64,000 nucleotides of DNA, taken from positions 62,001-126,000 of the forward strand of contig JADGEB010000003.1 in NCBI GenBank assembly GCA_016744595.1. The letters are read 5' to 3'. Source of the DNA: Desulfuromusa sp. (GTDB taxonomy: Bacteria > Desulfobacterota > Desulfuromonadia > Desulfuromonadales > Geopsychrobacteraceae). The translations under genes and the position numbers were made by a program. Shown piece after piece: positions 43,338 through 52,771 of the stretch. Positions within the stretch are counted from its first letter, which is position 1, and the number at the start of each line of letters is the position of its first letter. The notes below the pieces were generated by a model. It saw only the letters and a list, made by a program, of their open reading frames with translations, did no database searches and was not told the DNA's origin.

Positions 43338-43607
43338 ATGTATTTTGTACCCCTGACACAATTGGAAAGTGTTGAGTTGTTGGTTCATAGTTTAAAGGCT
43401 GCAGCAGGTGAGGCAGATTGTACCATGTGCCCAGCATTCAAGGTTTGTATGAAACAGTGCCTGACGATTGCCAATTCAGTTGAAAAGATGTTGCAAAGTG
43501 GAACCTTGCCACAACTAGAGGATGGATCAGCTTCTGAGTCTGATGACGAACCAATGCCTCCTACGGATTCCCCTTCGGGGAAAGGTGGTCTCAGGGTGGT
43601 GAAATGA
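43338..43607 (+). CDS. Small Cys-cluster protein, unknown
   Basis: The protein has 89 residues. The central CTMCPAFKVCMKQC is a C-x2-C-x5-C-x3-C cluster that could bind zinc or an iron-sulfur cluster. The C-terminal third is Pro/Ser/Glu-rich and probably disordered. It lies 8 bp after DAHP synthase and 39 bp before serC, so it is co-transcribed with amino acid genes. I do not recognise the family. Confidence 0.6.
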   Translation: MYFVPLTQLESVELLVHSLKAAAGEADCTMCPAFKVCMKQCLTIANSVEKMLQSGTLPQLEDGSASESDDEPMPPTDSPSGKGGLRVVK

Positions 43608-43646
43608 TTTATAGAACCTCTGATTTTGCTATCAGAAAGGAAAATC

Positions 43647-44738
43647 ATGGTCGACAAGATTTATAATTTTGGTGCTGGTCCGGCAATGTTGCCCGAACCT
43701 GTAATGCAACAAATTCAGAAGGAATGGCTGGATTTTGAGGGAATGGGAGTCTCGATTATTGAGATCAGCCATCGTGCCAAAGAATTCGTCGCTGTTCTTG
43801 ATGAGGCACAATCATTATTCCGGGAGTTAACAGGATTGCCGGATAATTATCGAGTCCTGTTTGTCCATGGCGGGGCGCGAATGCAGTTTTCTGCTTTGCC
43901 ATTAAATTTTGCCGGGCGAGTGCCATCGAGAAAATGCCTTTATGTTGAAAGTGGTAATTTCGCTGGGTTGGCAGCAAAAGAGGCAAAAACTTTCTGTGAT
44001 ATGGAAATCATCGCCAGTAGTGCTGAGGCTGATTATAATTGTATTCCTGAGCTGGATTCTGGACAGATAGACCAAGATGCAGCCTATCTACATATTACCA
44101 GCAATAACACGCTATACGGCACTCGTTGGAACCAATTTCCAGAAACAGGAAAGGTTCCATTAATTGCCGATATGACTTCCGAGCTGTTGTCCCGGCAGAT
44201 TGATTACAATAAGTTTGGAGTAGTTTACGCAGGATTGCAGAAAAACCTTGGGCCTTCAGGGATGGCAATGGTGATTGTACGCGATGATCTACTCGGCTAT
44301 GCGGAGAAGAAGACTCCAACATTATTAAATTATACCCAGTGCGACAAAGACAATTCACTTACCAATACCACCAATACTTTTGCCGTTTATGTGATTAAGT
44401 TAGTTCTTGAATGGTTGAAGGGACAAGGTGGGATTGCGGCAATAGAGCAGTTGAATGAGCAAAAATCGGCTCGTTTATATAAAGTGATAGATGGCAGTGA
44501 TTTTTATCGCAGCATAGCACAACCAAAGCACCGCTCGATTATGAATGTCTCGTTTAAATTGGCCATCGAAGGTCTTGATGTCAAGTTTCTTGAAGAAGCC
44601 AATGATGTTGGTCTGTATGCTCTTAAGGGGCATCGAAATGTTGGTGGTGTGCGTGCGTCGATCTATAATCCCATGCCATTGGCTGGGGTAGAAAAGTTGG
44701 CAAGTTTTATGGAAGAGTTTGAGTGTAAGAACGGCTAG
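43647..44738 (+). CDS. serC: Phosphoserine aminotransferase
   Basis: This 363-residue fold-type I PLP enzyme starts at the ATG at 43647 behind AGAAAGGA. Signatures are IYNFGAGPAMLPEPV, HGGARMQFSALPLN, the PLP-lysine segment YAGLQKNLGPSGMA and NVGGVRASIYNPMP near the end, all SerC-specific. It converts 3-phosphohydroxypyruvate and glutamate to phosphoserine, working after SerA, whose gene lies 3 kb downstream. A terminator follows. Confidence 0.95.
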   Translation: MVDKIYNFGAGPAMLPEPVMQQIQKEWLDFEGMGVSIIEISHRAKEFVAVLDEAQSLFRELTGLPDNYRVLFVHGGARMQFSALPLNFAGRVPSRKCLYVESGNFAGLAAKEAKTFCDMEIIASSAEADYNCIPELDSGQIDQDAAYLHITSNNTLYGTRWNQFPETGKVPLIADMTSELLSRQIDYNKFGVVYAGLQKNLGPSGMAMVIVRDDLLGYAEKKTPTLLNYTQCDKDNSLTNTTNTFAVYVIKLVLEWLKGQGGIAAIEQLNEQKSARLYKVIDGSDFYRSIAQPKHRSIMNVSFKLAIEGLDVKFLEEANDVGLYALKGHRNVGGVRASIYNPMPLAGVEKLASFMEEFECKNG

Positions 44739-44764
44739 GCTTGTCGAATAATTTTACATAGTTG

Positions 44765-44796
44765 AGGCCAGGCATGTATTTTTGCCTGGCCTTTTT
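44765..44796 (+). terminator. Terminator after serC
   Basis: AGGCCAGGCA and TGCCTGGCCT make a 10-bp stem followed by TTTTT. It ends the DAHP synthase-serC transcript. The following 236 bp up to the PEP-CTERM gene hold no gene; they are AT-rich and should contain its promoter. Confidence 0.92.
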
Positions 44797-45032
44797 GTGT
44801 AAAAAACCCCGACAGGCAGTGAGTGAATGACGAGAAAACACATATATTTACAGGAAGTTAAGCGCTAATGAAATCATATTTGTCTTAATTTGCAATGGGT
44901 AACATGCTGTTTATTCGGAGAAAGTTTTGAGTTCCCTTTGGTTTGTTTGAAAGACTGTTCTGTTAACCTGTATGTTGGCATCAGATTTGCTTTGTATGTT
45001 CTGTAAGTTATTTATTTTATGGAGAAGAAATT

Positions 45033-45794
45033 ATGAAGAAATCAGCTCAAGTAATTGCAATTGTTCTAGCTTTGGCCTTTTTTGCGCTGCCTGCTTTTGC
45101 TAATAATATTACTATTGCAGATGGTAATTATCGTACAAATGAAACGGGGATTGGGCAGGGGGCTGAGGATCAAGAGACTGAGCCGGGGATGGTGAATTCG
45201 CAGGAATGGGATCTAGAAGGTTTCTTTTTGGACGGAAATGATTTGTCTATGGTTGGTGGCTTTGATTTTGTAAACGGAGTCTCTACCTCTCCTGACTATA
45301 CTTCTGGTGATATTTTTATTGCTGTAGAGAATAGACCAATTTTTGGTGATATTGATGGAACCAATGGTTTTGATATTGTAGATAATAGCTATGGTTTCAA
45401 TTATGTATTTGATCTAAATTTTGATTCTATGGAATACTCAGTCTTGTCGTTAGATGGTGATTCGAAAGTGAAAACTGCTTACTATGCTGCCAATGAGGGA
45501 TCAAGCCCTTGGCAATATGTAAGTGGTGGTTCGGAAATTGGTCGCGGAATATTTTCATCAAGCGTAATAGAGAATACCGACTTTGCAGGAGAGATTCACT
45601 ATTCGTTGATGGGTTTCGACCTTTCTTTCTTGGACGCTGGGACTGAGTTTTATTCTCACTTTACTATGGGCTGTGGTAACGATAATTTGATGGGGCAAGG
45701 AACTACTGCCCCAGTACCCGAGCCGGCAACTATGGTTCTGCTAGGTTCAGGTTTGGTTGGGTTAGCTTTTTACAGAAGAAAAATGAAGAAATAA
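45033..45794 (+). CDS. PEP-CTERM sorting-domain protein
   Basis: The protein has 253 residues. It has a signal peptide (KKSAQVIAIVLALAFFALPAFA), an acidic Asp/Asn/Gly-rich body, and a C-terminal PEP-CTERM tag: VPEPATMVLLGSGLVGLAF followed by the basic RRKMKK. Such proteins are processed by an exosortase (EpsH/XrtA) and usually relate to exopolysaccharide. No exosortase is in the window. It is a single gene between two terminators. Confidence 0.9.
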   Translation: MKKSAQVIAIVLALAFFALPAFANNITIADGNYRTNETGIGQGAEDQETEPGMVNSQEWDLEGFFLDGNDLSMVGGFDFVNGVSTSPDYTSGDIFIAVENRPIFGDIDGTNGFDIVDNSYGFNYVFDLNFDSMEYSVLSLDGDSKVKTAYYAANEGSSPWQYVSGGSEIGRGIFSSSVIENTDFAGEIHYSLMGFDLSFLDAGTEFYSHFTMGCGNDNLMGQGTTAPVPEPATMVLLGSGLVGLAFYRRKMKK

Positions 45795-45813
45795 AATTTT
45801 AGTGAATAACTAG

Positions 45814-45852
45814 AAAAAAGGCAGAGTCACTCAGTTGACCCTGCCTTTTTTA
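45814..45852 (+). terminator. Terminator after the PEP-CTERM gene
   Basis: AAAAAGGCAG-a-GTCA and TGAC-c-CTGCCTTTTT form a long stem with one internal mismatch and end in a T tract. Confidence 0.88.
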
Positions 45853-45994
45853 TTGGTTTATTGTCTCTGGCTGGATTTGCTTCAATCCTTCAAGAATTAG
45901 AGGTCAGTCCAAAGGCTACTAATTGATGTACAAAAAAAACACCCATAATAATTTTACTACGGATGTTTTAGAGATTTATGGGTGATATAAAAAA

Positions 45995-46372
45995 TCAAAT
46001 AACCGGTAATGGTGCCTCGGTAAACCTCTGAATAAAGGTTTCAAGTTGACTCAATTGTTCAGAGTCCAGTTCTTTAAAGCGGATACTTCCCCGTCGGACA
46101 GGAACCATATTGTCACGCAGACGATAGTCAGAAATTGTTTTGATTGGGATATCATCGACAATCAATTTATTGTCATGATAAAGACTGACTTTTTTGACTT
46201 CTGAGCGTCTTAGTTTTTGCCCAAGATAACGGAAGGAAAGACCGCCTTCGCTGATATCCACAATATGGTAGGGGAGTGATTCCGGGCCTTGATTGACTAA
46301 AACCAGAGCGCGATCTGCAGCTTTAAAGCGCTGATAAGATCTAACTGGGCTGTATTGAACTCGACTTTCCAT
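45995..46372 (-). CDS. PilZ-domain protein
   Basis: The protein has 125 residues from the ATG at 46372 behind AGAGGAGAA. The PilZ motif D-I-S-E-G-G-L-S-F is preceded by an R-x-F-K-A-x-D-R segment, where classical PilZ has R-x3-R. The C-terminal strand is GSIRFKEL. PilZ domains bind cyclic di-GMP; the altered arginine region makes ligand binding uncertain. A single gene, it points away from the VanZ-like gene; the 290 bp between them are AT-rich and show no gene. Confidence 0.78.
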   Translation of the reverse strand: MESRVQYSPVRSYQRFKAADRALVLVNQGPESLPYHIVDISEGGLSFRYLGQKLRRSEVKKVSLYHDNKLIVDDIPIKTISDYRLRDNMVPVRRGSIRFKELDSEQLSQLETFIQRFTEAPLPVI

Positions 46373-46661
46373 TTGGATTCTCCTCTGATATGAGCTAGAG
46401 ATCCCCCCCATATGATGGTCACCTGATACTGCGTATTATTTCATATGTTCTGAGTATTTGCAAATATTATACCTATGATATCGATACGTTGGAATGGAAC
46501 CTCTATTGGTTTTCCCTTTTGTAGCTAACCATTTGTAATATATGTTTTTATTTATGACGATATAATGAATAGTCTTAACTTTAGAGAGGATCTATTTTAA
46601 ATTAATACTTAGATCGATTGAATATTTGATTAATGTCGAATTTCTTTACAGGGTTGGGCTG

Positions 46662-47597
46662 ATGGGAAGATTGTATAGTAAACAACAATATGTTCTAGGG
46701 ATCTTGGCTCTATTTAGCGCGATCCTATTATTTGTTGGTGGTCCTGGCCCAGATTCTCTGCGCAGCTTCCGCTATGTTTGGGGGATGGGACATCTGTTTT
46801 GTTTTGGCCTGTGGGCTTATCTTTATGTTAGCTGGCGCTCAAATCGGTCATTTAAGTCTCAGGTGTTTGAGGTTGCCCTTCTCGCCTTTTTATTCGGCGG
46901 ACTGACCGAATTGATCCAGTCCGGAATTGGACGTGAAGCCGCATGGCAGGATCTGGGGAATGATCTCATTGGTGCTTTGCTGGGGGTGGTTTTTTTTGCT
47001 GAATCGAGAAAAACTTTTCCGGAATGGCAGTTAAAATTTTTGCAAGTCCCTATTTTATTGATGGCATTGTGGAGCCTGTTTCCCGTTGGTAAGGTTATTA
47101 TTGATGATGCGATTGCTTGGCGACAATTTCCGCTTTTGTCGGGGTTTGAGACAAGGTTAGAAGCAAGTCGTTGGGGTGGGAGCGCAACGCGTGATATCGC
47201 TGATGACTTTTATTTTTCAGGAAGTTCATCGCTACGAGTTGGTTTAAAGACACAGAGGTATTCAGGGATTGGTCTTAAGTCTTTCCCTAAAAACTGGAGT
47301 GGTTACAGCGCTGTGAGCTTGCAAGTGTTCAACCCTGATCAAGAGCTTTTGCAGCTTCATTTCAGAATCCACGATCAATTTCATCGTGAAAACGGTCATG
47401 CTTATGGGGATCGTTTTAATGCTAGTTTTAAAATCACACCGGGCTGGAATCATTTACGAGTATCTCTCGCAGATGTTGCGAGGGCACCCAAAAAACGTTT
47501 AATGGATTTGACCCGTATCGCTGGTATGGGGGTATTTGTTGGCAAAATTCCACAATCCCGGACAATTTACCTTGATGATGTCAAGCTGCTTCCATAA
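46662..47597 (+). CDS. VanZ-like membrane protein with C-terminal carbohydrate-binding-like domain
   Basis: The start is taken at the ATG at 46662; a TTG at 46626 is also possible. Residues about 8-155 contain four or five membrane helices with FLFGGLTELIQ and DLGNDLIGALLGVV, matching VanZ-like proteins. Residues about 175-310 are a soluble beta-rich domain (ADDFYFSGSSSLRVGL, WNHLRVSLADV, IYLDDVKLL) of the CIA30/galactose-binding jelly-roll type, probably outside the membrane. Function is unknown; the pairing suggests an envelope or polysaccharide role. Confidence 0.68.
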   Translation: MGRLYSKQQYVLGILALFSAILLFVGGPGPDSLRSFRYVWGMGHLFCFGLWAYLYVSWRSNRSFKSQVFEVALLAFLFGGLTELIQSGIGREAAWQDLGNDLIGALLGVVFFAESRKTFPEWQLKFLQVPILLMALWSLFPVGKVIIDDAIAWRQFPLLSGFETRLEASRWGGSATRDIADDFYFSGSSSLRVGLKTQRYSGIGLKSFPKNWSGYSAVSLQVFNPDQELLQLHFRIHDQFHRENGHAYGDRFNASFKITPGWNHLRVSLADVARAPKKRLMDLTRIAGMGVFVGKIPQSRTIYLDDVKLLP

Positions 47598-47714
47598 TTT
47601 AGCACTCTGTGCAAGTGCATCGACATTGACATGTTCTCGGTATGGTCTTAAAATCCCACCGCTTCAATTAAGTTTTAAATTCGTATGAATTATGAATTGA
47701 TAGAAAGGGCACAG

Positions 47715-49310
47715 ATGAAAGTTTTAATTACCGATGAAATTGCCGACAGCGGACTATTGCCTCTTAATGAAGACCCACGCATTCAGATCGATAAAAAACT
47801 GGGTTTATCCGTTCCAGAATTGCATAAAACGATAGGAGATTACGAGGCGATTATTACCCGGAGTGGTACTTTGGTCGACAAGGCTTTGCTTGATCATGCC
47901 CATAAGTTAAAAATTGTTGCCCGAGCCGGAGTGGGAATCGATAATGTCGATGTCGATGCTGCAAGTAGCAAGGGTATCATTGTTGTCAATGCCCCCTATG
48001 GCAATGTTAATTCTGCAGCGGAACACACCATGGCAATTATGCTCTCCCTCTGCCGAAATGTTCCCGTTGCCAATAGCAGTCTGAAAAGTGGTGACTGGCA
48101 ACGTGCACCTTTTACCGGTCGTGAACTAAAGGGGAAAACGGTTGGAATTATCGGGCTGGGCAAGGTTGGTGGTCGGGTCGCACGGCGTTGTCGGGCTTTT
48201 GAAGCAGATGTGATTACCTATGATCCCTATATTTCTGAAAAACGAGCCGATGATTTCGGAGTAAAACTATTGCCGTTGGAAGATATTATCCGTTTCTCCG
48301 ATATTATTACAGTTCATACCCCACTCAACGAAGAAACCCGTGACCTGCTTTCTACGGATCATTTTGAGGGAATGCAGGATGGGGTGATTATTATCAACTG
48401 TGCTCGGGGTGGCATTATCAACGAAGCTGCCATGCTCGAAGCATTGGAAAGTGGTAAGAGCTCTGGTGCGGCTTTTGATGTCTGGAGCGAAGAGCCTCCA
48501 AAAAGTGATGTGCTTAAAAAGTTGATTGCTCAACCAAACATGCTGGTCACGCCACATTTGGGTGCAAATACCTTTGAAGCACAAAAAAATGTTGCCGTTG
48601 ATGTCAGTAAGGAAATTGTTAACTATGTTGACGGTCGCCCTCTAACAAATGCGGTGAATATTCCCCGTTTTGACCCGGACCTTATGGAACACATGCGACC
48701 ATTCATGAAGTTGATTTCCATTATGGGTGATTTCATTTCTCAGTTGGCGCCACCTAATCCGAATAAAATTACCTTTACCTATAATGGCAAGTTGGCACGT
48801 TTTGATTGTGCCCCTTTAGGTGTCTGTGGATTGGCCGCTCTGCTTAACCACTGCTCTGAGCAGGAGGTCAATATGGTCAATGCCAGCTTGATCGCTCGGG
48901 GAATGGGAATTGAGGTCGAATCAATTCGTTCAACTGAAACTGGTTCATTTTCCAGCTTGATTACTTTAACACTGGACAGCCCGGAAGGGAGCAGGACGAT
49001 TGCCGGAACATTGTTCGAGGGGATCCCGAAAATTGTTAAAATGCGCAAATTTGCCATCGATTTCTGTCCAGAAGAGCACATGCTGGTCATTAATTATCTG
49101 GATCGACCGGGTTTGATTGGGAAAATTGGCACAATTCTCGGCGAAGCTAAGGTGAATATTGGCAATATGAGTCTTGGTCGACAAGAAAAAGCGGGTGAGG
49201 CGATGGTGGTTTTTTCAGTTGATTCTCCAGTGGATGAGGAAACTCTACGGAAGGTTAGTGATGCAGTAAGCGCCAAATTTATCAAGGCGGTTCATCTCAG
49301 CCAGGTGTAA
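47715..49310 (+). CDS. serA: D-3-phosphoglycerate dehydrogenase
   Basis: The protein has 531 residues from the ATG at 47715 (MKVLITDEIADSGL) behind GAAAGGG. It is the long form of SerA: an NAD-binding dehydrogenase core (VGIIGLGKVGGRVARR; catalytic Arg in CARGGIINE; Glu; His in TPHLGANTFEA), an intervening domain and a C-terminal ACT domain (MLVINYLDRPGLIGKIGTIL) for serine feedback. It starts serine synthesis. The PEP-CTERM, PilZ and VanZ-like genes separate it from serC. Confidence 0.96.
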   Translation: MKVLITDEIADSGLLPLNEDPRIQIDKKLGLSVPELHKTIGDYEAIITRSGTLVDKALLDHAHKLKIVARAGVGIDNVDVDAASSKGIIVVNAPYGNVNSAAEHTMAIMLSLCRNVPVANSSLKSGDWQRAPFTGRELKGKTVGIIGLGKVGGRVARRCRAFEADVITYDPYISEKRADDFGVKLLPLEDIIRFSDIITVHTPLNEETRDLLSTDHFEGMQDGVIIINCARGGIINEAAMLEALESGKSSGAAFDVWSEEPPKSDVLKKLIAQPNMLVTPHLGANTFEAQKNVAVDVSKEIVNYVDGRPLTNAVNIPRFDPDLMEHMRPFMKLISIMGDFISQLAPPNPNKITFTYNGKLARFDCAPLGVCGLAALLNHCSEQEVNMVNASLIARGMGIEVESIRSTETGSFSSLITLTLDSPEGSRTIAGTLFEGIPKIVKMRKFAIDFCPEEHMLVINYLDRPGLIGKIGTILGEAKVNIGNMSLGRQEKAGEAMVVFSVDSPVDEETLRKVSDAVSAKFIKAVHLSQV

Positions 49311-49387
49311 TCGATAGCAGGTATAGGCTGTGTGTCTGCCCGTTATTTTAATATTCATGTCAACAGGGGTGAACACCGGGTTCGCCC

Positions 49388-50224
49388 CTACTTTTCGGTA
49401 AATAAAGGCAGTTCACAGGGCGGGATGATACCGCGTTCTTCGGCTCGATTGAACAAACTGTTGACGGCTTGAATCCCCTCGTTTCCCAGATCGAGGGAGA
49501 AATCATTGACATAGAGTTCAATGTGGTTGCGAGTCACCTCGTCATTCAGTTCCTGAGCATACTGTTTGATATAATTCTGTGGTTTTTGCGGATGTGCATA
49601 AGCATATTCGATACTCTGGCGCAGTGCAGAATCGATTTGATTGATCAGCGGTGACCCCATATTTCTCTTTGCTAAAATCCCCCCTAAAGGAATCGGGTGA
49701 CCACTTTCTTCTTCCCACCATTGGCCAAGATCCAGAATCTGTTTTAATCCATACTGTTGGTAGGTAAAGCGTGATTCGTGAATGATAACTCCGGCGTCAG
49801 CTTGTCCCTTCTTTACGGCATTCATGATCTGATCAAAAGGCAGAATCAGTACATCTTCATAGCCATCAGAGTAGAGCTGTAGTAGCAGGTTGGCGGTGGT
49901 GAGCTGCCCGGGAATAGCGATTGTTTTACCGCGTAACTTCACCATCGAAGTATTCTCAGCTGCAACAATCATGGGGCCACAACCTCTCCCAAGGGCGCCA
50001 CCACTGCGTAATAATACATAATCTTCACGTAGATGTCCGAAGGCATGATACGATATTTTGGTCAGATCAAGTTGACTCTTCAGTGCCAACTGATTGAGGG
50101 TTTCGACATCTTCAAGTTGCTCGATAAATTCGACTTCCGGACAAGGGACTTTTCCATGAATCAGCCCATAAAAAATGAATGTATCGTTAGGACAGGGTGA
50201 ATAACCCAAGCTTAGTTGTTGCAT
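49388..50224 (-). CDS. mqnD: 1,4-dihydroxy-6-naphthoate synthase (futalosine pathway)
   Basis: The 278-residue protein begins QLSLGYSPCPNDTFIFYGLIHG, the hallmark of MqnD, with later DAGVIIHESRFTYQ and GQLTTANLLLQLY. It belongs to the periplasmic-binding-protein fold and converts cyclic dehypoxanthinyl futalosine to 1,4-dihydroxy-6-naphthoate in menaquinone synthesis. It follows mqnB by 9 bp on the same strand. Confidence 0.93.
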   Translation of the reverse strand: MQQLSLGYSPCPNDTFIFYGLIHGKVPCPEVEFIEQLEDVETLNQLALKSQLDLTKISYHAFGHLREDYVLLRSGGALGRGCGPMIVAAENTSMVKLRGKTIAIPGQLTTANLLLQLYSDGYEDVLILPFDQIMNAVKKGQADAGVIIHESRFTYQQYGLKQILDLGQWWEEESGHPIPLGGILAKRNMGSPLINQIDSALRQSIEYAYAHPQKPQNYIKQYAQELNDEVTRNHIELYVNDFSLDLGNEGIQAVNSLFNRAEERGIIPPCELPLFTEK

Positions 50225-50233
50225 CTCTTTTCC

Positions 50234-50944
50234 TTAAGCTGCTGGCCAGTTTTCAAGCAGGTCCAAAATTCCCAATTGAGCCGCCTCTGTGCCACGGGCG
50301 ATATCCCATTGTTGCGGATCACGGGTTCCGGTCGGGTTGGAAATGCCACGTAGCTCCAATAGCGGAACCTTGAATGCTGCACACACTTGCGCTGCGGCCG
50401 CCCCTTCCATATTTTCACAAATTCCACCGGTGCGTTGCTGCAATGCAGTACTTAAATCAGAATAACCACTGCAACTGTTGACCGTTACAAATGTACCACA
50501 AACCGCGTCGGGAAGTATCTCCTGTGCCCATATGAGAATATCTGAATTGAGTGTAATAGATTGTTGAATGATTGGTGCAAGCGGCGGATTTTGCGGTAGA
50601 TCAAGTTGATCCAGCAGGATGAATTTATCCGCAGTGGCCACACCCAGATCGCCAAAAATCTCTTCTCTTGCTAGAGCTAAATCTCCAATCTGGAGACCGC
50701 TGTCTGGATAACTACCACCACACCCACAGAGAAGAACTGCCAATGGTACGTGTTCACTCAGAAGACGGGTCAGCTGCATGGCCATATTGGACTGGCCAAC
50801 TCCTCCGTGGCTTAGCAGAATGTTTTGCCCTTGTAGCTTTCCGGTGAAAATCTGGATCGACCCACAGTGGAGGGTTTGCATGTTGGTAATTTTTTTGCGC
50901 AGAAGTGTTGTTTCCAGCGGTGCGGCGGCGAGGATTAATAGCAT
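50234..50944 (-). CDS. mqnB: Futalosine hydrolase
   Basis: The protein has 236 residues if it starts at the ATG at 50944 (MLLILAAAPLETTLL); an ATG at 50965 would overlap the upstream gene by 20 bp. The nucleosidase/phosphorylase fold shows AVLLCGCGGSYPDSGLQIGD and ICENMEGAAAAQVCAAFKVP. The E-N-M-E-G-A motif binds ribose. It removes hypoxanthine from futalosine. The neighbouring mqnD supports the assignment over other nucleoside hydrolases. Confidence 0.9.
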   Translation of the reverse strand: MLLILAAAPLETTLLRKKITNMQTLHCGSIQIFTGKLQGQNILLSHGGVGQSNMAMQLTRLLSEHVPLAVLLCGCGGSYPDSGLQIGDLALAREEIFGDLGVATADKFILLDQLDLPQNPPLAPIIQQSITLNSDILIWAQEILPDAVCGTFVTVNSCSGYSDLSTALQQRTGGICENMEGAAAAQVCAAFKVPLLELRGISNPTGTRDPQQWDIARGTEAAQLGILDLLENWPAA

Positions 50945-50945
50945 A

Positions 50946-52082
50946 TCAGTGTGAAAACCAGCCATGACGGATCAAGTCACGGCGTAAGTCACTCCCTTGT
51001 TTTTGTACCATTCCGTGGTACCAGAAGCGATTCTGACTTAGCTTCATTTCGGTCGGTGGGTCGAGCCGTTTACGGCGATCAATCAGGATTTTCCTGAAAG
51101 TATTATCTGGTTCGGCAACAATAGAGGTGATCTTGTCAGCCAATAACTTTGGAGCAATTTCAATAACCAATTGAATGGTGTCACGGACAATAAGTCCCTG
51201 TTTATATTCCCAGAGGTCGCCGTCAAAAGTATGCTCACATTCAGTCACAAAGTCACTCCAATCGAGCAGTAATCCACCAAATTCAACCTCAGACAGTTCG
51301 TGATTGGGAAGCTTCGATTTGATTAATTCTTCAATCTGTCCCTGTTCTTTCCGGGTCAGGAAAAATGAAAGGCCTTCTTCAACTTGGTACATGTCTAGCT
51401 GCTCGATCAGCTCTCGGCAGAAGACTGTGGCATCAAGTTCGTTGTCATCAAAAGGGAGTAGCGATTTAGGGAGTAATTCTTGTGGGAATCCAAGCAGAGA
51501 AAGATGATCGTGCCCATAATCTGCGGGAAGTACAAGGTTGTTGCTGTGTGGGATTTCATGCTGATGGAAAAAGTTGCTCAAGCGGAGATGATTATCGGTG
51601 AAGAAGGTTAGTACTTTCTCTTCAGAATAGAAAAATTCTAAACCTTTACGATTGTTTGCCATTCCGAATCCGACAAAACCATCGTGAATCATTCGGCTGA
51701 TATATGGTGCAACATTTCTCAAGATGATATTGGTTGGGAAATAGGGGGAATAGAAAACCGAAGGAATTGGTCGCTTGTCACTTCCACTGGGACGTGAAAG
51801 TAGTGTCTCTTCAGGGTAGTATTCCAGGATAAAAAAAGATTCATCAGGGAGGAAGCTGGAAAAATGGTTAAAAATTGATTCAATTTTTTCAACCGTTGCT
51901 ATCGCTGTGAAACGGTAAGCGTTATCACAATCTTCTAATAGTGAATATTCAAAACCCTCTCGCTGTAGAACGTTTATGTTGCTGTCTTTCCAACGGCGAA
52001 TTCCCGCAGGAAATTTGAGTCTCTTTGTCAAATCAGGTTCCTTCCAATGAAATTGCCCATATGCCGTTGTATTGTTTTGCAA
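50946..52082 (-). CDS. Unknown soluble protein upstream of mqnB
   Basis: I do not recognise the family. The protein has 378 residues, no signal peptide or membrane segment, and acidic, aromatic-rich composition. The N-terminal region, about 140 residues, includes RWKDSNINVLQREGFEY and SFFILEYYPEETLLSRP. The C-terminal region includes ILIDRRKRLDPPTEMKLSQ and ends HGWFSH. It abuts mqnB with a 1-bp gap and is divergent from the MglB-like gene. Co-transcription with menaquinone genes is the only clue. Confidence 0.6.
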   Translation of the reverse strand: MQNNTTAYGQFHWKEPDLTKRLKFPAGIRRWKDSNINVLQREGFEYSLLEDCDNAYRFTAIATVEKIESIFNHFSSFLPDESFFILEYYPEETLLSRPSGSDKRPIPSVFYSPYFPTNIILRNVAPYISRMIHDGFVGFGMANNRKGLEFFYSEEKVLTFFTDNHLRLSNFFHQHEIPHSNNLVLPADYGHDHLSLLGFPQELLPKSLLPFDDNELDATVFCRELIEQLDMYQVEEGLSFFLTRKEQGQIEELIKSKLPNHELSEVEFGGLLLDWSDFVTECEHTFDGDLWEYKQGLIVRDTIQLVIEIAPKLLADKITSIVAEPDNTFRKILIDRRKRLDPPTEMKLSQNRFWYHGMVQKQGSDLRRDLIRHGWFSH

Positions 52083-52259
52083 GTGGGCACTTAATCATAA
52101 TGAAATAAGTAGATGATTTTTTATGACAAGTCAACAGATGTGAGAACTCCTTTTCTGCTAAAATGAGTAAATTCTAAAAATAAATGATTAGTTTCTTGAT
52201 ATGAGTCTTTTTAAATGATATACAGGATCGTTGGATTTTTATTTTATAAGGAGTGTCCC

Positions 52260-52757
52260 ATGCTTGGTCCCCAATCATCTCTGGTCATGTATGATGAAGA
52301 GTATCAGCGAATTCTTCTGTTGCTGGAAAGATTGCTGCGTGAATCAAATTCAAAGGTTATATTTCTAGTTGATAAAAATGGTCAGTTGATTGCTGCGACG
52401 GGTGAGACTGCAAATCTCGACACGACCAGCCTCGCTTCTCTAACAGCAGGTAATATCGCTGCAACGGGTGGCCTGGCCAAGCTTATCGGGGAAAAAGAAT
52501 TTTCTATTTTGTTTCATGAAGGTGAAAAAGATAATATTCATATTTCCATTATTGGTGGACGAGTCATACTTGTTGTGATTTTTGATCAGCGCAGCTCGCT
52601 TGGTTTAGTGCGCTTGCGGGTTAAAAAGGCTAGTAATGAGCTTGCGATTGTCTTTGAGGATCTGGTGAATAAAACTGAGCAGGAAGCAATTTCCAGTAGT
52701 GTTCCCAGCCCATTTGCCGAGATTACAGACGACGATATTGACAATCTTTTCAACTGA
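52260..52757 (+). CDS. Roadblock/LC7 protein, MglB-like GTPase-activating protein
   Basis: The protein has 165 residues from the ATG at 52260 behind AAGGAG. The single Roadblock/LC7 domain ([55 protein letters not shown]) is typical of MglB, which stimulates GTP hydrolysis by MglA. It lies 14 bp before the MglA-like gene. The acidic C-terminal tail ([12 protein letters not shown]) is also MglB-like. Confidence 0.9.
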   Translation: MLGPQSSLVMYDEEYQRILLLLERLLRESNSKVIFLVDKNGQLIAATGETANLDTTSLASLTAGNIAATGGLAKLIGEKEFSILFHEGEKDNIHISIIGGRVILVVIFDQRSSLGLVRLRVKKASNELAIVFEDLVNKTEQEAISSSVPSPFAEITDDDIDNLFN

Positions 52758-52771
52758 TCGAGGTTTATCAG

